This document shows, one piece after another, positions 1 through 8,163 of a DNA stretch of 43,052 bases. Below the pieces are notes generated by a model. The model made no database searches and was not told where the DNA came from. It saw only the letters and a list, made by a program, of their open reading frames with translations. The stretch is from an uncultured Polycyclovorans sp. Its GTDB lineage: Bacteria; Pseudomonadota; Gammaproteobacteria; Nevskiales; Nevskiaceae. The position numbers were made by a program, and so were the translations under genes. The stretch spans positions 1-43,052 of the forward strand of contig CAKZHZ010000107.1 in NCBI GenBank assembly GCA_936928855.1. Reading direction: 5' to 3'. Position 1 is the first letter of the stretch. Every line of letters starts with the position of its first letter.

Positions 1-56
1 GGGGGGCATGGCCGAAGTCGGGCCGCGCTGAGTTGGGGAGGACGCGGCACCGGTCG

Positions 57-350
57 TCAGAAGTCGAAACCGACCTCAACGCCGTAGGTCACCGGCCGGC
101 CGGCGAAGCGCGCGGAGTTGTCGGCGCCGGGGATGACGTTGGCGATATAGTATGTGTTGAAGGCATTCTTCACATAGGCCATCGCCCGCCAGCCGCTGTC
201 GGCGTTGTAGCCGATGCGTCCATCCACCGTTGCATAGGCGTCGATGTGGAAGGGGTGGGCGAGGTCGTCGACAACCTTCGCGCCCTCCCGGTCCGGCAGG
301 GAGACACGGTCTCCGGCGAATACGGCATCCTGCGCGGACTTGCCGGGAAG
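57..350 (-). pseudogene. C-terminal fragment of a TonB-dependent receptor, joined in frame to mxaF
   Basis: The last ~97 residues of the minus-strand reading frame ending at 57 are unrelated to methanol dehydrogenase. They contain alternating beta-strand patterns (DAYATVDGRIGYN, WRAMAYVKNAFN) and end in YGVEVGFDF with a terminal Phe, as in the last strands of TonB-dependent outer-membrane receptors. Plug and most of the barrel are missing. The reading frame continues without interruption from the mxaF fragment upstream; the break lies at about 350-352, just after the mxaF residues FFVGAT. The style resembles alphaproteobacterial receptors, but that is an impression from memory. It cannot encode a working receptor. 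Either a DNA rearrangement or, more likely, an assembly or library chimera. Confidence 0.6.
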
Positions 351-1676
351 CGTGGCGCCGACGAAGAACTGACCTGCGCGGTAGGGCAGCATGAAGGGCT
401 CCCAATCCATGCAGATGTGGTTGATGCCCATGAAGAAGAGCTCACGCTTCGGATCGTACGAGTCGTGGCCCTGGTTGTGGTAGCCCATCGCCGAGGGACA
501 GATGTCCTTGGCGAGGTGGTCCATCCGGGTGCCGTATTCCGGGTCGCGCACCGGCTGGCCGGTCTTCAGGTCCACCGACTTGAAGACGTTGACGGTGTCG
601 TCGATCTTGTTGGCCGAGACCAGCGAACCGTCCGTGCGGTCCAGGGTGTAGACGATGCCGTTCCGGTCCGGATGGGTCAGGAGCTTGCGGTCCTTGCCGT
701 CCTTGTCCTTCTGGTTGGAGAGCATCATCACGTTGACGCCGGCGTAGTCCCACTCGTCGTGGGGCGTCTTCTGGTAGCCGAACTTGGCCTCGCCGGTGTC
801 GGCGTCTCGGCCGAAGATGGTCATGGTCCACTTGTTGTCGCCCGGACGCATGGTCTCGTTCCACGGCGCCGGGTTGCCGGTGCCGAAGTAGATCAGGTTC
901 GTGCCGGGATCGTAGGCGTACCAGCCCCAGTTCGTGCCGCCGCCGATCTTCCAGGCATCGCCCTCCCAGGTGGAGGTGCCAAGCCCCTTCTGGCCGTAAT
1001 GGGCGTTCTTGATGTTGAAGTCGGAGGCCAGCAGCAGGTCGGAATCCGGACCCGTGGCGTAGGCGCGCCAGACCTGGGCGCCGGTCTTCACGTCGTAGGC
1101 GGTGAGGTAGCCGCGCACGCCGAGCTCGGCGCCGGACGAGCCGATGATGACCTTGTCCTTGACCACGTAGGGCGCGATCGTCAGCGTCGAGCCGACCTTG
1201 ATGTCGGAGTTCTCGACCTTCCACACGGTCTCGCCGGTCTCGGCGTTGAGCGCCGCGACGTGGCCGTCGAGCTGGGTCTTGAGGATCAGCGCCGGGGTCT
1301 TGCCGTCGCCGGGCCAGTAGGCGAGGCCGCGGTTCACGAGATCGCAGCAGGCCACCGCGCGGGCGGCCGGGTTCTGCTTGGGCTTGTCCTGCCAGAGGAT
1401 ATGGCCCGGATCGTCGAGGCCCAGCGCGAAGGTGTTGTTCGGGAACGAGGTGTGGATGTACATCTTACCGTCGACGACGAGCGGCGCACCCTCGTGACCG
1501 TTCAGCAGGCCGGTGGAGAAGGTCCACGACGCCTTGAGCTGCTTCACGTTCGACTTGTTGATCTGCTTCAGCTCGCTGTAGTTGTTCGAGTCGTAGTTCT
1601 TACCGGGCATCACCCAGTTTTCGTCCTTCTTGGACAGCTCCACGAGCTTGTCGTTGGCGGCAGCCATGCTCGCCAC
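351..1676 (-). pseudogene. mxaF: mxaF fragment: PQQ methanol dehydrogenase large subunit, both ends missing
   Basis: The frame reads NDKLVELSKKDENWVMPGKN onward and matches, from memory, the mature Methylobacterium MxaF almost residue for residue. It keeps the vicinal disulfide cysteines (RAVACCDLVNRG), several propeller W-motifs, and the catalytic Asp in DEWDYAGVN. Ala two residues after that Asp marks the calcium type MxaF rather than lanthanide XoxF, which has Asp there. The signal peptide is missing at one end, and about 150 residues including the last blades at the other, where a TonB-receptor tail takes over. The only starts are GTG 1676 or ATG 1668, which lie in purE-derived sequence. 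No mxaJGI follow. The gene cannot be functional here and probably comes from another organism. Confidence 0.8.
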
Positions 1677-1773
1677 CAGCGACCCTGAACTGGCGGCACG
1701 GCTCGACCACTACCGGCAGGCGCAGACCGACCGCGTGCTGGATACCGCGCAGCTCGAAGCGCCGCAGTCATGA
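1654..1773 (+). pseudogene. purE: 3' end of purE (N5-carboxyaminoimidazole ribonucleotide mutase)
   Basis: The frame ending at TGA 1771-1773 reads LAAAMLATSDPELAARLDHY followed by RQAQTDRVL, the typical C-terminal helix of PurE. Only about 39 residues remain; upstream of ~1654 the frame enters mxaF antisense sequence. Its stop overlaps the purK start (ATGA), the usual purEK arrangement, so this is the genuine neighbour of purK and the purE body has been replaced by foreign sequence. PurE converts N5-CAIR to CAIR in purine synthesis. If the junction is real, the cell needs another copy of purE; if it is an assembly error, an intact purE should lie upstream. Confidence 0.75.
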
Positions 1774-2864
1774 AGATCGGCGTGCTCGGCGCCGGCCAGC
1801 TGGGCCGGATGCTGGCGCTGGCGGGGCATCCGCTGGGGCTCTCCTTCGTGTTTCTGGATCCGGCCGACAACGCCTGCGCTGCGCCGGTGGGTGACCAGAT
1901 TCAGGCCGACTTCGACGATACCGCTGCGCTCGCACGCCTCTGCGAAACCGTCGAGGTGGTGACCTACGAGTTCGAGAACGTGCCGGCGGATGCGGCAAGC
2001 TTCGTCGCCGGACACCGCCCCTTGTTCCCGGGTCCCAAGGCGCTGGCCACCGCGCAGGACCGGGCCGCCGAGAAGGCACTGTTCGAGCAGCTGGGCATCC
2101 CGGTTCCACGCAATGCCTGTGCGGACAGCCTGGAGGGCCTGCGCGCTGCCGTAGCCAAAACCGGCCTGCCCGCCGTGGTCAAGACCCGACGCCTGGGCTA
2201 TGACGGCAAGGGTCAGGCGGTGCTGCGGGAAGACGCCGATGTCGAGCGCGCCTGGGCTCAACTGGGGGGAACCCCGCTGATCGTCGAACAGTGGGTGCCC
2301 TTCGATCGCGAGGTGTCCTGCATCGGTGTGCGGGGGCGTGATGGTGGCTGTCGCTTCTATCCCATCGCCACCAATGTGCACCGGCACGGCATTCTGCGCC
2401 GCTCAACGCCTGTGGCCAACGATCCGCTGCAGGCGCTGGCGGAGCGACACACCGAAAAGGTGATGTCGGCGCTGGATTATGTGGGGGTCATGGCCTTCGA
2501 ATTCTTCGTCCGCGGCGACCAGCTGCTGGCCAACGAGATTGCACCCCGCGTGCACAACTCGGGGCACTGGACCCAAGATGGCGCCCATACCTCACAGTTT
2601 GAAAACCATCTGCGCGCGGTGCTTGGCCTGCCGCTGGGTGATACCGGCCTGCACGGCCCCTGCTGCATGCTCAATCTGATCGGTGAGGCCCCGGATCGGG
2701 CGGCGTTACTGGCCTTTCCCGGCGCCCACCTGCACCTGTACGGCAAGTCGTCCCGGCAGGGGCGCAAAATCGGTCATCTCAACCTGTGCGCGGACACGCC
2801 GGAGGGATTGGCCGCGATGCTCGCCGAAGTGGAGCCCCTGGTCGACGCCGCAGCCGCCGGCTGA
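1770..2864 (+). CDS. purK: N5-carboxyaminoimidazole ribonucleotide synthetase PurK
   Basis: ATP-grasp enzyme that carboxylates AIR with bicarbonate and ATP to N5-CAIR, the substrate of PurE, in cytosolic purine synthesis. The 364-residue length is normal. The N-terminal preATP-grasp motif GVLGAGQLGRM (residues 4-14), YEFENVP near 70, the ATP-binding VVKTRRLGYDGKGQ near 135-150 and the metal and phosphate-binding LANEIAPRVHNSGHWT near 253-270 are all present. The ATG overlaps the purE stop by 4 bases (ATGA), indicating translational coupling. It converges on the parA-like gene, 17 bases away. No anomalies are seen inside this gene, although its operon partner is broken just upstream. Confidence 0.96.
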   Translation: MKIGVLGAGQLGRMLALAGHPLGLSFVFLDPADNACAAPVGDQIQADFDDTAALARLCETVEVVTYEFENVPADAASFVAGHRPLFPGPKALATAQDRAAEKALFEQLGIPVPRNACADSLEGLRAAVAKTGLPAVVKTRRLGYDGKGQAVLREDADVERAWAQLGGTPLIVEQWVPFDREVSCIGVRGRDGGCRFYPIATNVHRHGILRRSTPVANDPLQALAERHTEKVMSALDYVGVMAFEFFVRGDQLLANEIAPRVHNSGHWTQDGAHTSQFENHLRAVLGLPLGDTGLHGPCCMLNLIGEAPDRAALLAFPGAHLHLYGKSSRQGRKIGHLNLCADTPEGLAAMLAEVEPLVDAAAAG

Positions 2865-2876
2865 ACGCTGGTAGCG

Positions 2877-2891
2877 GGGGCTCACAGCCCC
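2877..2891. terminator. Possible short bidirectional hairpin between purK and parA-like gene
   Basis: A six-pair stem GGGGCT/AGCCCC with a three-base loop sits in the 17-base convergent gap and overlaps the stop codon of the minus-strand gene. There is no T tract on either side, so intrinsic termination is uncertain. Confidence 0.3.
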
Positions 2892-3634
2892 AGGCGGCGT
2901 CGCACATCCAGCCAGAGCTCCGCATAGGCCTGCAACGCGGGATCATCGGTGGGCGCAAACGCGGACAGGGGCGCCCGGTGCTCTCCCATGCGCTCCACGC
3001 TGGCGGCATAGGGGATGTCCACCGCGCTGAACGGCAGTTTCCCCGTCACGGCGCCCTCGTCGGTCTGGACCCGATGGAGGCTGCGGCGTCGGTCGACCAG
3101 GCTGTGAAAGCCCAGGAGATGCCGGCTCGGCAAACCCTCAGCCTTGGCGTACTGAAGCACCTGCTCGGCCGCGCGGGCGGACAGGAATCCGGGAATCACC
3201 GGCATCAGCACCAGGTCGGCCGCGGCAATGACGTTGTCGGCCAGATGCGATAACCCCGGCGGCGCATCAAGCACCAGCAACTGGTAATGCTCGGAGAACG
3301 GCTTGATCAGCCGGGCCAGCGCCTGGCGCGGTGGCTCCACCTTGCGCAGCAGAATGTCGAGAAACCGATTGGAAAGACTGGCCGGTAACAGATCGAGACG
3401 TTCATACCCCGTGCGCTGTACCAGCCTGCCGATCGGTGTCTGGCCGTTGAGCCAGCGCTTGGGCGACTGCTCGTCGTCACGCTGGCCGTCGAAATACCAG
3501 GTTGCGGCACCTTGGGGATCGAGGTCCCACAGCAAGGTTTGGTAGCCCTGTGCGGCAGCAAAGGCCGCCAGATTGACCGCACTGCTGGTTTTTCCGACGC
3601 CGCCCTTCAGTTGATAGAGCGCCAGCGTTTTCAT
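2882..3634 (-). CDS. ParA/Soj-family ATPase without an adjacent parB
   Basis: A 250-residue deviant-Walker-A ATPase. LKGGVGKTSSAV (residues ~9-20) has the signature lysine pair; DLDPQGAATW follows near 40, and LLVLDAPPGLS near 120 is the Walker B region. The start is ATG at 3634, overlapping the stop of the upstream degV-like gene (TGATG), so the two are coupled. ParA proteins move DNA or protein cargoes along the nucleoid. No ParB lies beside it, so it is an orphan ParA/MinD-like protein, not obviously the chromosomal ParA, which in gammaproteobacteria usually sits with parB near mnmG-rsmG. The cargo cannot be told from sequence. Confidence 0.85.
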   Translation of the reverse strand: MKTLALYQLKGGVGKTSSAVNLAAFAAAQGYQTLLWDLDPQGAATWYFDGQRDDEQSPKRWLNGQTPIGRLVQRTGYERLDLLPASLSNRFLDILLRKVEPPRQALARLIKPFSEHYQLLVLDAPPGLSHLADNVIAAADLVLMPVIPGFLSARAAEQVLQYAKAEGLPSRHLLGFHSLVDRRRSLHRVQTDEGAVTGKLPFSAVDIPYAASVERMGEHRAPLSAFAPTDDPALQAYAELWLDVRRRLGL

Positions 3635-4602
3635 CAAACCCCGCGATCGCCGAAGGGACGCAGGTCCCCGGCGTAGGCCACCGACAGCACCGCTGGGCCG
3701 GCGTTGATGGCCGTGGCGGCCGACATGAAGGTCTCATGCAAGGTCATATCCAGCGATCTCACCGTGTCAGCCAGGATCTTGTAGCCCGGCAGTGTGCGAA
3801 TTTCGGCAGGGTCGCCACCGAAGCTGATACAGACGTGCTTCGAGAGTACGCCGAGCCGAAGCTGGGTGGCAAGGTGCTGCAGCACCCGTTCGACCGCACG
3901 GTCGTAGCCGCGAACCTTGACCAGCGTCTGGGTTTCGCCGCGATAGCAGAGGATGACCGGCTTGACCGACAGTGCGGAGCCCAGGGCATACGTGAAGAAT
4001 CCAACGCTGCGCTCGCCACGGGTGACCGCACGCGTCCGCAGATAGTAGAGGTCGCCAGGCACGAAATAAGCGCAGATGTGGTCCCGAAGCTCGTCCAGCC
4101 GACGCCGGATGTCGTTGGGGCTGTGGCCGGCCGCGGCCAGATCAGCCGCCTCTGCCGCCAGAACCCCCAGGCCCGCTGCCAGCGTCTTGCTGTCGACCAC
4201 CCGCAAAGCAAACGGGATAGCACCCGATCCCTTTCGCAAGGCATTGATATCATTAAGAATAGCGAAAGATGCCTTGCTGGCATTCTCAAACATCGTGCCC
4301 CGCGTCTGCATCAAGGTGAGACAGAACACGTAGTCGAAATCGTCACGCAGATGGGCGTTGAACCATTGGCGGATATCCCCCGCCGACAGCGAACGCGCTT
4401 CGGCCTGCGAACCCTTCTGCTGAAGTTCACGGCCGTAGAACGCCAGCGTCGCGGCCGGATCCCGCTCGTCCCGCCGCTTGCTATCCCCCAGCAACAGCTC
4501 GATCGGCAGTACCCGAAGTCCCATTCGGTGAAGGACTTCGGGCGGCAGATCGCAGGTTGCATCCACCACCACCCCGATCCGGGGCGCCGGTACCGCATTC
4601 AT
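3634..4602 (-). CDS. DegV-family fatty-acid-binding protein
   Basis: 322 residues. The N-terminus IGVVVDATCDLPPEVLHRMG is the DegV opening, where the segment after VVDATCDL forms the lipid head-group site. A central FCLTLMQTRGTMFENA and the C-terminal half complete the two-domain fold. Family members bind a fatty acid; in Firmicutes (FakB) they present it to a kinase, but no FakA partner is visible here, and a proteobacterial role is not established. The region between the domains is longer than in the shortest DegV proteins. It lies 25 bases after gyrB and is coupled to the parA-like gene, so it probably belongs to the dnaA-gyrB transcription unit or its tail. Confidence 0.82.
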   Translation of the reverse strand: MNAVPAPRIGVVVDATCDLPPEVLHRMGLRVLPIELLLGDSKRRDERDPAATLAFYGRELQQKGSQAEARSLSAGDIRQWFNAHLRDDFDYVFCLTLMQTRGTMFENASKASFAILNDINALRKGSGAIPFALRVVDSKTLAAGLGVLAAEAADLAAAGHSPNDIRRRLDELRDHICAYFVPGDLYYLRTRAVTRGERSVGFFTYALGSALSVKPVILCYRGETQTLVKVRGYDRAVERVLQHLATQLRLGVLSKHVCISFGGDPAEIRTLPGYKILADTVRSLDMTLHETFMSAATAINAGPAVLSVAYAGDLRPFGDRGV

Positions 4603-4627
4603 CAGTCAGTCCGTGTTCGCGAGCGGA

Positions 4628-7036
4628 TTACAGGTCCAGATTGCCCACCAGCAGGGCATTCTGCTCGATGAAATCGCGGCGTGGCTCTACCTGTTCACCC
4701 ATCAGGGTGGTGAAGATCTGATCTGCCGCCACTGCATCCTCGATGTTCACCCGCACCAGCCTGCGGACAGCGGGATCGAGCGTGGTTTCCCACAGCTGTC
4801 CAGGGTTCATCTCACCCAGACCCTTGTAGCGCTGCACGTGCAGACCGCGGCGCGCTTCGTTGAGGAACCATCGGTAGGCCTCGTCGAAATCCCGAACCCG
4901 GTTTTCACGTTCACCCCGGGCCACCGTCACCGGGCCAGTGAGATGATCCCGCAAGGCCGTACGCAAGCCAGTGATCCGCCGCCAGTCGCCGCTCTGGAAG
5001 AATTCACCGCCCAGCACGGCCTCATGCGTCACTCCGTGACGCCGGCGACTCAGGTACAGCTGTACATTCTCGCCGTCGAGCTGCAATTGGGCCTGATAAC
5101 GGGCATCGTTGGCTTCTTCGTTGAGACGCGCGTTGAACTGCTCGTTCCACGTGGCGACGTCAGCCGCCACCGCCGGCAACGGCGCCATGCGGGACAACAC
5201 CGACAATGCCAATGCGTCGAAACGACGGGCCCAGCGCTCCAGCGCCAGTTCAATCAAGCCGTAATCACGCATCCATTGACGCAACTGCTCGTCGGCAACG
5301 GGCACCGCATCGGTTGCCGGCACCAGACGCGCCTCGTCGGTGGCAGAGCGGATCAGCCAGTCGTTGAGCTCGTGATCGTCCTTGACATAGGTTTCGTGTT
5401 TGCCGGATTTCAGTTTGTAGAGCGGCGGCTGCGCGATGTACACATGCCCACGTTCCACCAGCGTGAACATGTGGCGGTAGAAGAACGTCAGCAGCAGGGT
5501 GCGGATGTGGGCACCGTCCACGTCAGCATCGGTCATGATGATGATGCGGTGATAGCGCAGCTTTTCCGGCTTGAAATCGTCCTTGCCGATCCCGCAGCCC
5601 AGGGCCGTGATCAGCGTGGCGACCTCCGCAGAGGACAGCATTTTTTCGATGCGCGCCTTCTCCACGTTCAGGATCTTGCCCTTCAGCGGCAGAATCGCCT
5701 GAAAATGACGGTCCCGCCCCTGTTTCGCGGAGCCTCCGGCGGAGTCGCCCTCGACCAGGAAAATCTCGGATTTGGCCGGATCTTTCTCCTGACAGTCGGC
5801 CAGCTTTCCAGGCAAACCGGCAATATCAAGAACGCTTTTACGACGATTCAGTTCTTTCGCCTTTCGCGCGGCTTCACGGGCCCGCGCGGCTTCCACCACT
5901 TTGGCCGCGATCATCTTGGCTTCGCGTGGGTTTTCCAGCAGGAAGTCCCGAAGGCCGTCTCCGACAATCGAAGACACCACAGGCGTCACTTCGGATGACA
6001 CCAGCTTTTCCTTGGTTTGGCTGGAGAACTTGGGGTCGCGGATCTTCACGCTCAGGACCGCCGTCAGCCCCTCACGTGTATCGTCGCCCAACAGGCTGAT
6101 CTTTTCCTTCTTCGTGATCCCTTCGTTCTCGAGATACTCCCCGATAACGCGGGTCAGCGCATTGCGGAAACCGGTGAGGTGAGACCCACCATCTTTCTGC
6201 GGAATATTGTTTGTGAAGCAAAAGACATTTTCGGTATAGGCATCATTCCACTGCAATGCCGCTTCGACGATGACATCTGACTGCTCGGCCTGAAGGTGCA
6301 GGATGGAGTCGTGGACCGAGGACTTGTTCTTGTTGAGGAACTGCACGAAGGCGTGAATCCCACCCTTGTATTCGAAGCAATCCTCCCGACCGGACTGCTC
6401 TTCCCGCAGCACGATACGAACACCCGAGTTCAGGAACGACAGTTCCCGCAGGCGTTTGGCCAGGATGTCGTAGTGAAACTCCAGGTTGGTGAAAATGGTG
6501 GCACTGGGATAGAAGCGAATGCTCGTGCCACGGCGCTCAGTGGCCTCCTGCTGCGCTAGCGGCGCATCCGGTACCCCCATCCGATAGGTTTGATGGTGAT
6601 GATGGCCGTCACGATAGATATCGAGCAACAAACGATCGGACAGGGCATTGACCACCGAGACGCCGACACCATGAAGCCCACCGGACACCTTGTAGCCGCT
6701 GCCGCCGAATTTACCGCCGGCGTGCAGGATGGTCATGATCACTTCCGCTGCGGAGCGGCCCTCCTCCGCGTGGATATCCACGGGGATACCGCGCCCGTTA
6801 TCGTTGACCTCAACGCTGCCATCACTGTGCAGAATCACCCGCACTTCGGTGCAGAAGCCCGCCAGCGCTTCGTCGATGGAGTTATCCACCACCTCGAACA
6901 CCATGTGATGCAAGCCGGTGCCGTCATCGGTATCGCCGATGTACATGCCCGGGCGCTGCCGCACGGCCTCCAGGCCTTTCAGGACCCGGATTGAGCTGGA
7001 ATCGTACTGGGCGCCCTCTGCAGGTTGTGTCGTCAT
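4628..7036 (-). CDS. gyrB: DNA gyrase subunit B
   Basis: 802 residues, the usual gammaproteobacterial length. The N-terminal GHKL ATPase domain shows VVDNSIDEALAG and GGLHGVGVSVVNALS, the transducer domain follows, and the TOPRIM domain shows EGDSAGGSAKQGRDR and later DADVDGAHIRTLLL. The extra insert in the C-terminal third, typical of Gram-negative GyrB, is present (about residues 550-720), and the protein ends in the conserved GEQVEPRRDFIEQNA. With GyrA it introduces negative supercoils using ATP. It follows recF with a 28-base gap in the classic dnaA-dnaN-recF-gyrB order. Confidence 0.98.
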   Translation of the reverse strand: MTTQPAEGAQYDSSSIRVLKGLEAVRQRPGMYIGDTDDGTGLHHMVFEVVDNSIDEALAGFCTEVRVILHSDGSVEVNDNGRGIPVDIHAEEGRSAAEVIMTILHAGGKFGGSGYKVSGGLHGVGVSVVNALSDRLLLDIYRDGHHHHQTYRMGVPDAPLAQQEATERRGTSIRFYPSATIFTNLEFHYDILAKRLRELSFLNSGVRIVLREEQSGREDCFEYKGGIHAFVQFLNKNKSSVHDSILHLQAEQSDVIVEAALQWNDAYTENVFCFTNNIPQKDGGSHLTGFRNALTRVIGEYLENEGITKKEKISLLGDDTREGLTAVLSVKIRDPKFSSQTKEKLVSSEVTPVVSSIVGDGLRDFLLENPREAKMIAAKVVEAARAREAARKAKELNRRKSVLDIAGLPGKLADCQEKDPAKSEIFLVEGDSAGGSAKQGRDRHFQAILPLKGKILNVEKARIEKMLSSAEVATLITALGCGIGKDDFKPEKLRYHRIIIMTDADVDGAHIRTLLLTFFYRHMFTLVERGHVYIAQPPLYKLKSGKHETYVKDDHELNDWLIRSATDEARLVPATDAVPVADEQLRQWMRDYGLIELALERWARRFDALALSVLSRMAPLPAVAADVATWNEQFNARLNEEANDARYQAQLQLDGENVQLYLSRRRHGVTHEAVLGGEFFQSGDWRRITGLRTALRDHLTGPVTVARGERENRVRDFDEAYRWFLNEARRGLHVQRYKGLGEMNPGQLWETTLDPAVRRLVRVNIEDAVAADQIFTTLMGEQVEPRRDFIEQNALLVGNLDL

Positions 7037-7064
7037 TGTAATGTCCGCCTGTTGAAGCCTGATT

Positions 7065-8141
7065 TTAACACTCGCGAACCCCCCCTTGTTCCACGTGGAA
7101 CACAGCGGTCTGTGCGTCCCGCCATGCCGCTGGGGGAGGGGTAAAATCGGTCAGCCATCGCTGTCCGGGATACCGCAGCAACTGCGCCCACAGGCGCTCA
7201 GCTGAAACGGGCGACAGTTCCGAAGCCCAGTCGTCGATGATCAGCGGCCCCCAGCTCTGCTGAACAGAAGCCAGGTGGGCAGCCTGCGCCAAAGCAAAAG
7301 CGATCACCAACAGTTTCTGTTGCCCACGGCTCAGCCGTGCTCGTGCGTTGTAGCTGTCAACCAATATTCGCAGCTCAGCACGATGAGGACCCACCCGGGT
7401 GTGTCCCCCTTGGCGGTCACTATCAAGCTGTGCCGACAACGCTGCTTCGAGGTGGCTTGACTGCGCTGACCACCCGGGCTGCAAACGTAGCTCCGCCTCC
7501 ACGTTGGGCAGGAGGACACTCAGCTGAGCGCGAAATCCTGGCAACAGTGCATCAACATATGACTGCCGCAATGCGGTCAGCTGTTCACCCGCGTCTGCCA
7601 ACAGCTTCGACCACGGTTGCAGTCGCTCGGCGGAAGCCTGGGCGCGCAGCAACACGTTTCGTTGCCTGAGTGCACGCTGATACTGCCGCCAAACCGGGAG
7701 AAAGCGTTGTTCCACGTGGAACAACCCCCAATCGATCATGCTGCGACGCACTGCGGGGCCGTCATCAATAATCCGGTGCATACCCGGAACCAACACCAGC
7801 AACGGCAACGACTGTGCAGCTTCCACCTGCGTCACCGCGTCCTCATTTCGCAGCAGACGAAACTGACGCGCTTGAAACCGGCCGCGCCATTCATCAGACG
7901 GCCGATCCGCATGTTGAATCTCCGCGCGAACCTGCCAACCGTCTGCCTGACCATCCCGGGCGAGTTCCGACAGCTGGGGAGCTCTGAAGGAACGTCCACG
8001 CGACAACACGCTGATCGCTTCGACCACGGTGGTCTTGCCTGCGCCATTCTCCCCGTACAGCAGGTTCAGACCCGGTTTCGGGGCCCAACGCAGCTGCGGG
8101 AACGCCCGGAACTGGCCCAGGGCCAGTCGGGTGATGCGCAT
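7065..8141 (-). CDS. recF: DNA replication and repair protein RecF
   Basis: 358 residues from ATG 8141 (MRITRLALGQFRAF); the longer open frame to 8207 overlaps dnaN and lacks family similarity. The Walker A motif LYGENGAGKTTVVEAISVL lies near residue 30-45, the ABC signature LSRGQQKLLV near 275, and Walker B LIIDDWASEL near 305. RecF works with RecO and RecR to load RecA at gaps. Unusually, two FHVEQ segments (near residue 140 and at the C-terminus) are each encoded by a perfect parS palindrome, so the gene doubles as a centromere-like region. Gaps to dnaN and gyrB are only 22 and 28 bases. Confidence 0.96.
   Translation of the reverse strand: MRITRLALGQFRAFPQLRWAPKPGLNLLYGENGAGKTTVVEAISVLSRGRSFRAPQLSELARDGQADGWQVRAEIQHADRPSDEWRGRFQARQFRLLRNEDAVTQVEAAQSLPLLVLVPGMHRIIDDGPAVRRSMIDWGLFHVEQRFLPVWRQYQRALRQRNVLLRAQASAERLQPWSKLLADAGEQLTALRQSYVDALLPGFRAQLSVLLPNVEAELRLQPGWSAQSSHLEAALSAQLDSDRQGGHTRVGPHRAELRILVDSYNARARLSRGQQKLLVIAFALAQAAHLASVQQSWGPLIIDDWASELSPVSAERLWAQLLRYPGQRWLTDFTPPPAAWRDAQTAVFHVEQGGVREC
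7087..7102. other. parS site 1 (ParB-binding centromere)
   Basis: TGTTCCACGTGGAACA is a perfect 16-bp palindrome identical to the chromosomal parS form known from pseudomonads. It lies in the last codons of recF and encodes FHVEQ. Confidence 0.88.
7708..7723. other. parS site 2 (ParB-binding centromere)
   Basis: A second identical TGTTCCACGTGGAACA lies mid-recF, 621 bp from the first. Here the symmetry extends to 20 bp (7706-7725). It also encodes FHVEQ in the recF frame. Both sites are within about 2.5 kb of the likely origin. Confidence 0.9.
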
Positions 8142-8163
8142 AGCTCGTTTCCGTTCGCTGAAC

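Noticed and set aside
385..404. Match to a site commonly used to amplify mxaF, suggesting a PCR product contaminant
   Set aside because: The mxaF sequence continues about 35 bases beyond it before breaking, and the other end is far outside the usual amplicon, so a simple PCR product does not explain the chimera.
33..1688. 551-residue plus-strand open frame over the mxaF fragment
   Set aside because: Antisense shadow of the MxaF-receptor frame; low-complexity V/G/H-rich translation with no family likeness.
5143..5158. Possible third parS (CGTTCCACGTGGCGAC) in gyrB
   Set aside because: Only 11 of 16 positions match and the right arm is lost, so ParB binding is unlikely.
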